The notes below the pieces were generated by a model. The model saw only the letters and a program-made list of their open reading frames with translations. It made no database searches and was not told the origin of the DNA. This document shows, one piece after another, positions 1 to 5,526 of a stretch of DNA of 19,967 nt. Location of the stretch: the NCBI GenBank assembly GCA_964448005.1, contig CAYUUW010000024.1, positions 1 to 19,967 on the forward strand. Reading direction: 5' to 3'. The translations under genes were made by a program, and so were the position numbers. This stretch comes from CAYUUW01 sp964448005 (GTDB lineage Bacteria; Patescibacteriota; Gracilibacteria; UM-FILTER-43-11). The stretch's first letter is position 1, and every line of letters begins with the position of its first letter.

Positions 1-65
1 TTAGCGAAGCCCGCAAGCGTTAGGCGGTTTTATGCGTTTCAGATTTGAATTTGCGTTTGGAGCAT

Positions 66-93
66 TTGACAAATTTTTAAAATTAGCTAAAAT
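66..93 (+). promoter_or_regulatory. sigma70-type promoter for the small membrane protein gene
   Basis: TTGACA at 66-71 (perfect -35) is followed after 16 nt by TAAAAT at 88-93 (5 of 6 to the -10 consensus). The start of transcription would fall near 100, giving a leader of about 90 nt. The leader holds a short hairpin (CCCGG 113-117 with CCGGG 124-128). Read from sequence only. Confidence 0.6.
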
Positions 94-192
94 ACCCTTG
101 CTTTGCCGTCTTCCCGGGATCCTCCGGGCAGGCGCGCAGGCAGGTCTTTCCAAATCAGCGGCTGCTTTGCCAGCCAGAAGGATTCCTTTCCG

Positions 193-600
193 ATGCAGAA
201 CGGTTCATTGTTCCTCGAATCTGCCCACATCGCCGCCCTGAAGGTGCGGGCGGTTGTCTGCGCCTACAGCTTCCTTGTCTGCTGCAGCCTCTTGGCCGCT
301 CCACTGGCAGGTCTAGTGGTCTGGCTCATTTCCCCTTGGCACATGGTGATGCGAAGCTGCCCCACATTGTTCCTGGCCACCATCCTGGTTGGCATCTATC
401 TTTTTCTGATGATGGTTTTCTTCTATGGCTTGGTGGAAATGACCTCCAGGCGAATCGGAGAAGAGCCCAAGGGGGAGGTGGATTGGGGTGAGGCGGAAAA
501 AATCGTGAAGCCCTACTTTTATGTGGCCGCTTCTCTCGCTGCTCTTTCCGCATCGTCTGCGACCCTCGCAGAGGTCTGGCTCTTCCTCCTTGCCCAGTGA
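193..600 (+). CDS. small multi-pass membrane protein, unknown function
   Basis: A 135-aa protein. I do not recognise the family. It shows about three hydrophobic stretches: roughly residues 18-45 (AVVCAYSFLVCCSLLAAPLA onward), 56-81 (LFLATILVGIYLFLMMVFFY) and a C-terminal one from about 112. A short charged loop (SRRIGEEPKGEVDWGEAEK) lies between the second and third, so the protein is most likely in the inner membrane. The frame stays open upstream to 103, but I chose the ATG at 193 because AGAAGGA at 176-182 gives it a good ribosome binding site and the upstream extension reads as low-quality Arg/Pro/Ser-rich translation. It has its own promoter and is followed by a bidirectional terminator, so it looks monocistronic. 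A genuine gene is likely but not certain; TGA is the stop. Confidence 0.65.
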   Translation: MQNGSLFLESAHIAALKVRAVVCAYSFLVCCSLLAAPLAGLVVWLISPWHMVMRSCPTLFLATILVGIYLFLMMVFFYGLVEMTSRRIGEEPKGEVDWGEAEKIVKPYFYVAASLAALSASSATLAEVWLFLLAQ

Positions 601-622
601 GCCGCGCTTTGCGCCGCCGCCA

Positions 623-661
623 AAAAACAGCCGAGCCGCCTCGTGCCGCTCCGCTGTTTTT
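623..661. terminator. bidirectional intrinsic terminator, first copy of a repeated element
   Basis: AAAAACAGC (623-631) pairs perfectly with GCTGTTTTT (653-661), and inside it GAGC (633-636) pairs with GCTC (648-651) after one C-C mismatch. The A-tract and T-tract make it readable as a terminator in both directions. The segment from 625 to about 671 is repeated almost identically at 751-797, so this is a duplicated element as well as the terminator of the gene ending at 600. Confidence 0.65.
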
Positions 662-750
662 CCTTGCCCGAGTTTCCGAGGATCAGCTCTTCTTCCTCGG
701 CGTTTCCTACGGCACGGCCGTCGAAGTCGTCTTGTTCTAGCAGCCCCCAT

Positions 751-797
751 AAACAGCCGAGCCGCCTCGTGCCGCTCCGCTGTTTTCCCTTGCCCGA
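751..797. repeat. second copy of the hairpin/terminator element
   Basis: This copy matches 625-671 with about two differences (TGTTTTTCCT versus TGTTTTCCCT, and a change at the 3' end). The stem AAACAGC 751-757 with GCTGTTT 779-785 is kept, including the inner GAGC/GCTC pairing. The 79 nt between the copies (672-750) carry no gene I can support. The rest of this 338-nt gene-free stretch (798-863) holds only a short hairpin (AGGC 816-819 with GCCT 823-826). Confidence 0.7.
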
Positions 798-863
798 ATT
801 TTGGCCCGAATCGCTAGGCTTCGCCTGTGGGAAGCCTGTGGATGGGCGAAAGTCAAAAAATAG

Positions 864-892
864 TTTACAATCGACCTACGCGGCCGCATAAC
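864..892 (+). promoter_or_regulatory. candidate promoter of the first lipoprotein gene, with hairpin leader
   Basis: TTTACA (864-869), 17-nt spacer, CATAAC (887-892). The -35 matches 5 of 6 and the -10 matches 4 of 6. The predicted 40-nt leader contains a hairpin, TGAGGC 907-912 with GCCTCA 917-922, whose last base is also the first base of the ribosome binding site AGGAAA (922-927). Confidence 0.4.
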
Positions 893-938
893 GTTGCCGC
901 CTGAGATGAGGCTGACGCCTCAGGAAAGCAAGATTCAG

Positions 939-1631
939 ATGTTCTCCAGTAAACTCACGACTCATTCATTCCTCTTAGCCCTGGCCCTCGGCCTTGGCTG
1001 CACCGATGATGTTGCCAGCGACGGCGAAAGCGCCAATGTGACGACTTCCCCCGAAGGCGATGCTACCAGCGGCGACGGGGATGGGGATCCGGAAACCGGC
1101 ACGGACACAGAGGCCGACACTCAGTCGGACACCGAAACTGACACGGGAGACGGGGATGGGGATGGGGATCAGCCCTGCGAGGAGCCCCTGACGAAACTGG
1201 AAATTTTCCTGTGGCTCTACAACACATTCTACGTGGACAAATGTGCCGGTTTCGTCTCTCCGGAGAATCCAACTTTCGCCGATTTTCCTCTGGAGACCGA
1301 CTACTACGCCGAAATCGAATGCCTGGTTTTTTGGGGGTTGATTCAGCCCCTGCCGAACCAAGGCTTCAATCCCGAATTCTCCCTCCTGCGAGCCGAATTC
1401 GTCCGCACCTTCATCGATTCTTTCGATGGGTCGGCGCAGTGCCACAAGGAGCACCCCAACCCCTTTTGGGATGTGACGGAGGAGGACTGGTACGGAGGTC
1501 CGGCCATCTGCGGAGCCGAATTGGGCTGCTATCCGGCGCTGGTCGACGATGGAGCCTTCGTTCCGCAGGCGCCGGTGGACGGCTGCTTCCTCTACGGTCA
1601 GGTGGAGGCCAACGGCTGCTGGCAGCCCTGA
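939..1631 (+). CDS. predicted cysteine-rich lipoprotein with acidic stalk and SLH-like domain
   Basis: A 230-aa exported protein. Residues 1-20 form a lipoprotein-type signal (LLALALGLG before C21); the lipobox is imperfect, with Gly at -3. Residues 22-79 are a low-complexity stalk of D, G, T, E and S with repeated DGDGD, and this is visible in the DNA as runs of GGGGAT. Residues 112-162 fit an SLH repeat: FADFP, YYAEIECLVFWGLIQP, then FNPEFSLLRAEFVRTFIDSF. A partial second repeat (FWDVTEEDWYGGPAICGAELG) follows at about 176-197. Besides C21 there are eight cysteines, so up to four disulfides are possible. The start at 939 is chosen over the frame start at 894 because AGGAAA at 922-927 precedes it and the signal peptide follows directly. 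It is probably anchored at the cell surface. Similar D/G-rich stalks are familiar from myxobacterial lipoproteins. Its function is unknown. Confidence 0.8.
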   Translation: MFSSKLTTHSFLLALALGLGCTDDVASDGESANVTTSPEGDATSGDGDGDPETGTDTEADTQSDTETDTGDGDGDGDQPCEEPLTKLEIFLWLYNTFYVDKCAGFVSPENPTFADFPLETDYYAEIECLVFWGLIQPLPNQGFNPEFSLLRAEFVRTFIDSFDGSAQCHKEHPNPFWDVTEEDWYGGPAICGAELGCYPALVDDGAFVPQAPVDGCFLYGQVEANGCWQP

Positions 1632-1655
1632 GCCATTCCGGCTCCCCTCACCCTT

Positions 1656-1688
1656 CCGGCTCCGCCCTCCCGCGGCGCCGGATTTTTT
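1656..1688 (+). terminator. intrinsic terminator after the first lipoprotein gene
   Basis: CCGGC (1656-1660) pairs with GCCGG (1677-1681), inner CCGC (1662-1665) pairs with GCGG (1672-1675), and ATTTTTT (1682-1688) follows. It lies 25 nt after the stop codon. Confidence 0.65.
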
Positions 1689-1736
1689 ACGTTTCCCGAA
1701 AATCCCCAGAAAAGACTTTGGTTCAAGAGCCCTTGA

Positions 1737-1765
1737 TTGACAGGCGGCTAGGAAATAGGGACAAT
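1737..1765 (+). promoter_or_regulatory. candidate promoter for the second lipoprotein gene
   Basis: TTGACA (1737-1742, perfect), 17-nt spacer, GACAAT (1760-1765, 4 of 6). If used, the mRNA would have a leader of about 250 nt ending in the hairpin group at 1942-1999. No other clear promoter was seen in the 391-nt gene-free stretch 1632-2022; 1766-1941 shows nothing I can assign. Confidence 0.4.
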
Positions 1766-1941
1766 TCCGCCAGCCCTCCTTCCCACCGATTCGATCTGCC
1801 CCCCATTCCTCCTTTTTCCTTTAGCATTTTGATCGACAGAAGTTCGGCCTGATCCTTCACTTGCCCTCTCCACGACTCGCTCCTTGTTTTGCTTCAGAAT
1901 CCTCTGAGGCAAATGGGGCGTGAGTCTTTTCACGCTCAAAC

Positions 1942-1999
1942 GGCAGGATTCCCTGCCTGGTCCGACCCTCGGACCTGCGAACGTCCCGCGCAGCGGGAC
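1942..1999 (+). promoter_or_regulatory. three consecutive hairpins in the leader of the second lipoprotein gene
   Basis: Three perfect short stems stand in a row: GGCAGG 1942-1947 with CCTGCC 1952-1957; GGTCCGA 1959-1965 with TCGGACC 1969-1975; GTCCCGC 1983-1989 with GCGGGAC 1993-1999. Loops are 3-4 nt. The ribosome binding site AAGGAAA follows within about 12 nt. They may be a repeat element or a structured leader. Confidence 0.6.
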
Positions 2000-2022
2000 C
2001 AGATGACACGAAGGAAAAAGAA

Positions 2023-3396
2023 ATGCCCACGATCCAAAAGCTCATTCCAATTTTTCCCCTTCTGGGGATTCTTGCGGCCACTGGCTGCGGTATCTACGAC
2101 GTCCCTTGCGTCGAAGGAGTTCCCAAGGAGGCCAATCTTTGGCCCTGCAATGACGAAACGGGAGGTGAGGAGGAGCCCTCGGCCGAGTGCGTCGATGGGG
2201 AAGTTCCTATGTTCGATGCGTCCCGGCTTTGCAGCCATTCTGCGGATGCGCTGATCGAAGACCATAACTACACCAATGAGAGCATTCAGGCTCTCTTTCC
2301 CGGCACTTGGTACGGCCACCTCTGGCCCAGCGCTCCTGCCGATCCGAATGGAGTCTACAATTCCGCAACGCCCTACGCCTGTCTCGTTGATTCGGATACG
2401 CCCGGAAAGGTGAGCATGGCTTCGCCAGAGGAAACTCCCTCCTGGCAATTCGGCGATCACACCTGCGTGGTCGACCATGTTCAGGCTGAGGATCTGGTGG
2501 CCGACCGCCATCCTGGCACCCATCATGCGGTCCTCCGTGAAAACCGCCACACGCTTTGCTTCGACACTTTGCGGGTCGAAGGTGCTTGGCCCGGATTGCG
2601 ACTGGGAACGGAAGCCTATCCGGGGCTGGTGCAGTTTCTTCCTCCGGAAAAGCTGGAGGGAATCTTCTCCAGCGGGGAGCTGATCACCGTTTGCCCTGGG
2701 GAGAACGATGAGTCCATGGTCATGGTCACTTCGCCCACCAATGGCGATGCGGACGGAGGGCTGCTGTGCAACAGGCTCAACAATTGCTCCCTCCCGTGCT
2801 ACGCGGATGCCGATTGCTGGGCTCTGGAATCGTTGGCCGACCAGGCCTACGACGAGAATCAAGTGGATGCGTACTGCATCCTTCCTCCTTTGGATTCCCA
2901 AGGAAGCCCAGCGGCTTGCGGCCTCGTCTCTTTGGGCAAAACCGTGCCCCTGAATCCGGACACCATCCTGGCTTTGGATGGCATCGAGCTGCCCTGGAAC
3001 AAGAACGTGCACTGCGATTTCACCACGGACAGGGAGGGGGACACTTGGGCCGAGTGCTTTGTTACGCAGGTCTTGTTCAAGGAGCTGCTGACGCACCCCA
3101 ATGCCCTGACGTCCGGGGCCTTTCCCAAGCTCGATGAGTCGACGGGCTACCTGGTCTTCGACAGCCCCCCCAATGAAAGCTCCGTCGTCAAGTGGGCAGG
3201 CCTGGGCGAGGATGATGCCGTGGTTGGAATCGGCGCCCGGGGAGGAGTGCCAGGGGATTTCGATTCCTTGGCGGAGGCTTTCGGGGAGCTCCTCCGCGGC
3301 TCCACCGAGCTCCGGATGGAGCGCGCTGACGGAACGGAGCTGGTCTTCATCATCGAGGTGGTCGACGGCCCTCTCCTCACCGCGCCGCAGCGGTGA
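2023..3396 (+). CDS. large cysteine-rich predicted lipoprotein, unknown function
   Basis: A 457-aa protein with a lipoprotein signal: a hydrophobic core (LIPIFPLLGILAATG) and C22 in the lipobox A-T-G-C. The mature part holds 16 further cysteines, an even number that fits disulfide pairing outside the cytoplasm. Pairs and clusters stand out near NRLNNCSLPCYADADCWAL. No catalytic motif or known domain is recognised. An acidic spacer (NDETGGEEEPSAEC) follows the first cysteines. The start at ATG 2023 is supported by AAGGAAA at about 2010-2016 and the signal peptide. It is flanked by hairpin groups on both sides and ends in a strong terminator, so it is probably transcribed alone. Together with the gene at 939 it forms a pair of secreted cysteine-rich lipoproteins, though the two do not look alike apart from this. 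It could be a binding or adhesion protein; that is a guess. Confidence 0.8.
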   Translation: MPTIQKLIPIFPLLGILAATGCGIYDVPCVEGVPKEANLWPCNDETGGEEEPSAECVDGEVPMFDASRLCSHSADALIEDHNYTNESIQALFPGTWYGHLWPSAPADPNGVYNSATPYACLVDSDTPGKVSMASPEETPSWQFGDHTCVVDHVQAEDLVADRHPGTHHAVLRENRHTLCFDTLRVEGAWPGLRLGTEAYPGLVQFLPPEKLEGIFSSGELITVCPGENDESMVMVTSPTNGDADGGLLCNRLNNCSLPCYADADCWALESLADQAYDENQVDAYCILPPLDSQGSPAACGLVSLGKTVPLNPDTILALDGIELPWNKNVHCDFTTDREGDTWAECFVTQVLFKELLTHPNALTSGAFPKLDESTGYLVFDSPPNESSVVKWAGLGEDDAVVGIGARGGVPGDFDSLAEAFGELLRGSTELRMERADGTELVFIIEVVDGPLLTAPQR

Positions 3397-3403
3397 ATGA
3401 TCC

Positions 3404-3438
3404 GTCCGCCTTGAGCGGACCAGGAGGCTGACGCCTCC
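3404..3438. repeat. two hairpins after the second lipoprotein gene
   Basis: GTCCGC 3404-3409 pairs with GCGGAC 3415-3420, and GGAGGC 3423-3428 pairs with GCCTCC 3433-3438 around a TGAC loop. The second has the same core (GAGGCTGACGCCTC) as the hairpin at 908-921. With the terminator that follows they form a three-hairpin group like that at 1942-1999. Confidence 0.6.
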
Positions 3439-3446
3439 ACTCTGCT

Positions 3447-3480
3447 GAGCGGCAGCCCAACGGGTTGCCGCTCATTTTTT
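3447..3480 (+). terminator. strong intrinsic terminator
   Basis: A 12-bp stem: GAGCGGCAGCCC (3447-3458) pairs with GGGTTGCCGCTC (3462-3473) with one G-U pair, around a three-base loop, and ATTTTTT follows. It terminates the lipoprotein gene ending at 3396. Confidence 0.85.
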
Positions 3481-3575
3481 ATTTCCGCTCCCGGCAGATC
3501 CTGCTTTTTGGCGATTTCACCCGAAAGATGAGGCCATACCGGGCGGCTTTTTCAAGAGGATTGGCCGACCGATGG

Positions 3576-3605
3576 TTGACGCCTTGTCCAAGGGCTGAGT
3601 ATACT
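3576..3605 (+). promoter_or_regulatory. sigma70-type promoter of the HTH-membrane protein gene
   Basis: TTGACG (3576-3581), 18-nt spacer, TATACT (3600-3605); both hexamers match 5 of 6. The leader would be about 50 nt. No Shine-Dalgarno precedes the ATG at 3663. Confidence 0.6.
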
Positions 3606-3662
3606 CCTTTTGATTTGCCCCTAGCCCTTTTCCGCCTTTTCCCCTTAACCATCTTCGCCAGC

Positions 3663-4283
3663 ATGTCCACAGTCTATGTCGACCGCGATGAGGCCAGCCA
3701 GGTGCTGAAAGTTTCCACCCGAACGGTGGACCGCTATGTGCGCAAATACAAGCTCAAGACCAAAAAGGACGGACGCCTGCTCCTGATCCGCCGCACGGAC
3801 GTCGATCGGATCATCCGAGACCAGATCGGCCACCTGGTCGATCTTGAGGCGCCTTCCTTCTCCAATTCCCCTTCCCTCAAGCCATCGGAATCCCAGATCC
3901 AGCTCACGGAAATGAAGGTCGAGGAAACCCGCCAAAAGCCCGCCTCCTCCGTCGAGGAAAAGGTCTACAAGGACCTTTACCAGGAAACCAAGAAGGACCT
4001 GCAGGCCAAGCAGGAGCGCCTGGAGGCGGCCACCTACCGCGTGGGCCAGCTGGAGACGCAGCTGAAGGGAATGGTTCCGCTTTTGGAATACTCTCAAAAA
4101 GAGAAGGAGCTTCAGCAGACGCAAACCAGCCTGGAGCAGAAGGCCGTGGAGGCCCAGCAGGCCATTGGGGCCGTGCAGAAAAGCCTTCAGGCCGAGCGCA
4201 TGGCCAAATGGATCTACCTTTCCCTCAGCGCGCTGCTGCTGGTGGTGGAGCCTTTGCTTTTCCTGCTGTGGGCGTTTGCCTAA
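3663..4283 (+). CDS. membrane-anchored helix-turn-helix protein with coiled coil
   Basis: A 206-aa protein of three parts. Residues 1-55 look like a small winged-helix DNA-binding domain of the MerR/excisionase kind: YVDRDEASQVLKVSTRTVDR, then a basic wing KTKKDGRLLLIRRTDVDRII. Residues 97-180 are rich in Q, E and K with heptad-like spacing, as in a coiled coil (KDLYQETKKDLQAKQERLEA). Residues 183-204 are one transmembrane helix (WIYLSLSALLLVVEPLLFLLW), with a two-residue tail. The DNA-binding domain would therefore sit in the cytoplasm, tied to the membrane. The frame is open from 3465, but the conserved part begins at the ATG at 3663 and the promoter at 3576-3605 excludes an earlier start. 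It lies 81 nt before tpiA and may share its transcript. It may be a regulator or a DNA-membrane tether; which one is not visible. Confidence 0.8.
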   Translation: MSTVYVDRDEASQVLKVSTRTVDRYVRKYKLKTKKDGRLLLIRRTDVDRIIRDQIGHLVDLEAPSFSNSPSLKPSESQIQLTEMKVEETRQKPASSVEEKVYKDLYQETKKDLQAKQERLEAATYRVGQLETQLKGMVPLLEYSQKEKELQQTQTSLEQKAVEAQQAIGAVQKSLQAERMAKWIYLSLSALLLVVEPLLFLLWAFA

Positions 4284-4356
4284 ACCAATTGTGATGCCTA
4301 TTGTGAAGCCAGTGGTGGAGTGTTTTCACAATTGGTATCACTATCGGCTTCACAAT
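4284..4356 (+). promoter_or_regulatory. interleaved inverted repeats between the HTH gene and tpiA
   Basis: Four arms occur in order A, B, A', B'. A is ACCAATTGTGA (4284-4294) and pairs perfectly with A' TCACAATTGGT (4326-4336). B is ATTGTGAAGCC (4300-4310) and pairs perfectly with B' GGCTTCACAAT (4346-4356). Because A and B share ATTGTGA, A can also pair with B' (10 of 11) and B with A' (8 nt). Folded RNA could form a pseudoknot or switch between hairpins; as DNA the four TTGTGA half sites could be an operator. The tpiA start codon is 8 nt downstream and no Shine-Dalgarno is visible. Confidence 0.75.
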
Positions 4357-4364
4357 CGGTATTT

Positions 4365-5015
4365 ATGATCCTCACCAACTTCAAAACCTACGAATCGGCC
4401 ACGGGCGAGGCTGCTTTGGCCTTGGCCAAGATCCATGAAAAAGTCGCCCGTGAAACGGGAGCGGACATTCGGATTGCTGTGCAGCTGGCGGATCTTTACC
4501 GAATCTCAAGTCAAATCTCCATTCCCGTCTACGCCCAGCACCTGGATCCTATTGGCTATGGAGGCCATACGGGGCAGGTCCTGCCCGAATCGGTGCTGGC
4601 GGCCGGTGCCAAAGGCACGCTTCTGAACCATTCCGAGCATCGGCTGGAATTCTCCGTCCTGCAGGCCTGCGTCGCCCGGGCCAAGGCTTTGGGCTTGGTT
4701 GTGGTGATCTGCGCCAAGGATCCGGAAGAGGGAAAATCCTTTTTGCCCCTCGAACCGGACTTCATTGCCGTGGAGCCACCCGAGCTGATCGGCGGCGAGA
4801 TTTCCGTTTCCTCGGCCCGGCCGGAAATCATCTCCCATGCGGCTGCTCTGATTGGATCCCAGAAGCTGCTGGTCGGCGCAGGGGTCAAAAATGGTGCAGA
4901 TGTGCGGCGCTGCATCGAATTGGGCGCGCGCGGCGTGCTGCTGGCCAGCGGCATCACCAAGGCAGCCGATCCGGAAGGGGCGCTGAGGGGTTTGGCTCAG
5001 GGGCTTTCTTCCTGA
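4365..5015 (+). CDS. tpiA: triosephosphate isomerase, short archaeal type
   Basis: This 216-aa enzyme interconverts dihydroxyacetone phosphate and glyceraldehyde 3-phosphate in glycolysis, in the cytoplasm. The catalytic residues are visible: K7 in NFKTY, H89 in LLNHSEHR and E137 in AVEPPELIG. GYGGHTG (64-70) and the late phosphate-binding segments VGAGV and LLASGI are also present. The short length, the NHSE form in place of GHSERR, and AVEPPELIG in place of AYEPVWAIGTG are marks of the archaeal branch of the family; usual bacterial TpiA is about 250 aa. The start at 4365 is chosen because the family N-terminus (ILTNFKTYE) begins there, although no ribosome binding site is seen and the interleaved repeats lie just before it. 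It may be cotranscribed with the HTH gene. Identity is secure; the origin by transfer from archaea is an inference. Confidence 0.93.
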   Translation: MILTNFKTYESATGEAALALAKIHEKVARETGADIRIAVQLADLYRISSQISIPVYAQHLDPIGYGGHTGQVLPESVLAAGAKGTLLNHSEHRLEFSVLQACVARAKALGLVVVICAKDPEEGKSFLPLEPDFIAVEPPELIGGEISVSSARPEIISHAAALIGSQKLLVGAGVKNGADVRRCIELGARGVLLASGITKAADPEGALRGLAQGLSS

Positions 5016-5053
5016 TTCCCAATCGTGGCTCAGGTTGTGGCTCAAATGGTGGC

Positions 5054-5072
5054 CGCCGATGGCGTTTTTTTT
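5054..5072 (+). terminator. short intrinsic terminator after tpiA
   Basis: CGCC (5054-5057) pairs with GGCG (5061-5064) around GAT, followed by eight T (5065-5072). The stem is short, so this is a modest call. A second weak stem with a T-tract lies at 5112-5136 (CCGCT with AGCGG, then seven T). Confidence 0.45.
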
Positions 5073-5115
5073 ACCTCCCGACCCCAGCGGAAGCATCGGT
5101 TCGCCACCCCTCCGC

Positions 5116-5144
5116 TTGTCGTTCAGCGGTTTTTTTGATATACA
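5116..5144 (+). promoter_or_regulatory. candidate promoter of the small single-span protein gene
   Basis: TTGTCG (5116-5121), 17-nt spacer, TATACA (5139-5144); each hexamer matches 4 of 6. It overlaps the weak terminator hairpin at 5112-5136. The leader would be about 20 nt, very AT-rich and without a Shine-Dalgarno. Confidence 0.35.
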
Positions 5145-5173
5145 TGGAGAGATTTATTTTTTAACAAAATAAA

Positions 5174-5461
5174 ATGGATCAATTTTCCCTCCAAAGCCTT
5201 TGGCGCTATGCGACGGCGTTTATTTTAGGAGCCCTCCTGAGCTACGCCTTTGTCAGCCAATTGAACTTTTCCCAGCCAGTGAGCGCCGAAAGCAGCTCCC
5301 TCACAGGAAATGTCGGAAACCTCAGCCGCGACAAGGTTCCCGTCTGCCAGACGAGCAATTGCGATCTGCTCAAGGCCATCAATGGCGTGCAGGACGAGGT
5401 GGGCCGGGACACCTGGACCCTGGGCAGCTTGGCCAAGCTGGTCAAGGACAAATGCAAGTAA
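5174..5461 (+). CDS. small single-span membrane or secreted protein, unknown function
   Basis: A 95-aa protein. Residues 11-28 (RYATAFILGALLSYAFVS) form one hydrophobic helix that could be a signal anchor or a signal peptide; the stretch QPVSAES offers a possible cleavage site near residue 38. The remainder is soluble, with two cysteines five residues apart (VCQTSNCDL) and a charged C-terminus (LAKLVKDKCK), three cysteines in all. I recognise no family. An upstream ATG at 5144 runs into TAA within seven codons, so the ATG at 5174 is the start. The gene has its own promoter candidate and a clear terminator. It is more likely a real gene than a shadow, because frame, terminator and protein composition agree. 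Confidence 0.65.
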   Translation: MDQFSLQSLWRYATAFILGALLSYAFVSQLNFSQPVSAESSSLTGNVGNLSRDKVPVCQTSNCDLLKAINGVQDEVGRDTWTLGSLAKLVKDKCK

Positions 5462-5470
5462 AGAAACAGA

Positions 5471-5526
5471 AAAACGCCCCGAGCCTGCCTGCCGGCAGGC
5501 AGGCGAAATCGAGGGGCGTTTTTTTT
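5471..5526. terminator. bidirectional terminator carrying a 22-nt palindrome
   Basis: AAAACGCCCC (5471-5480) pairs with GGGGCGTTTT (5513-5522) and the T-tract runs to 5526. Inside the loop sits a perfect palindrome at 5483-5504 with core CCTGCCGGCAGG. It separates the convergent genes ending at 5461 (+) and 5525 (-), and the T-tract overlaps the stop codon of the latter. Confidence 0.85.

Noticed and set aside
1942..1999. CRISPR array
   Set aside because: The hairpins are different in sequence and there are no regular repeats with spacers, nor cas genes anywhere in the window.
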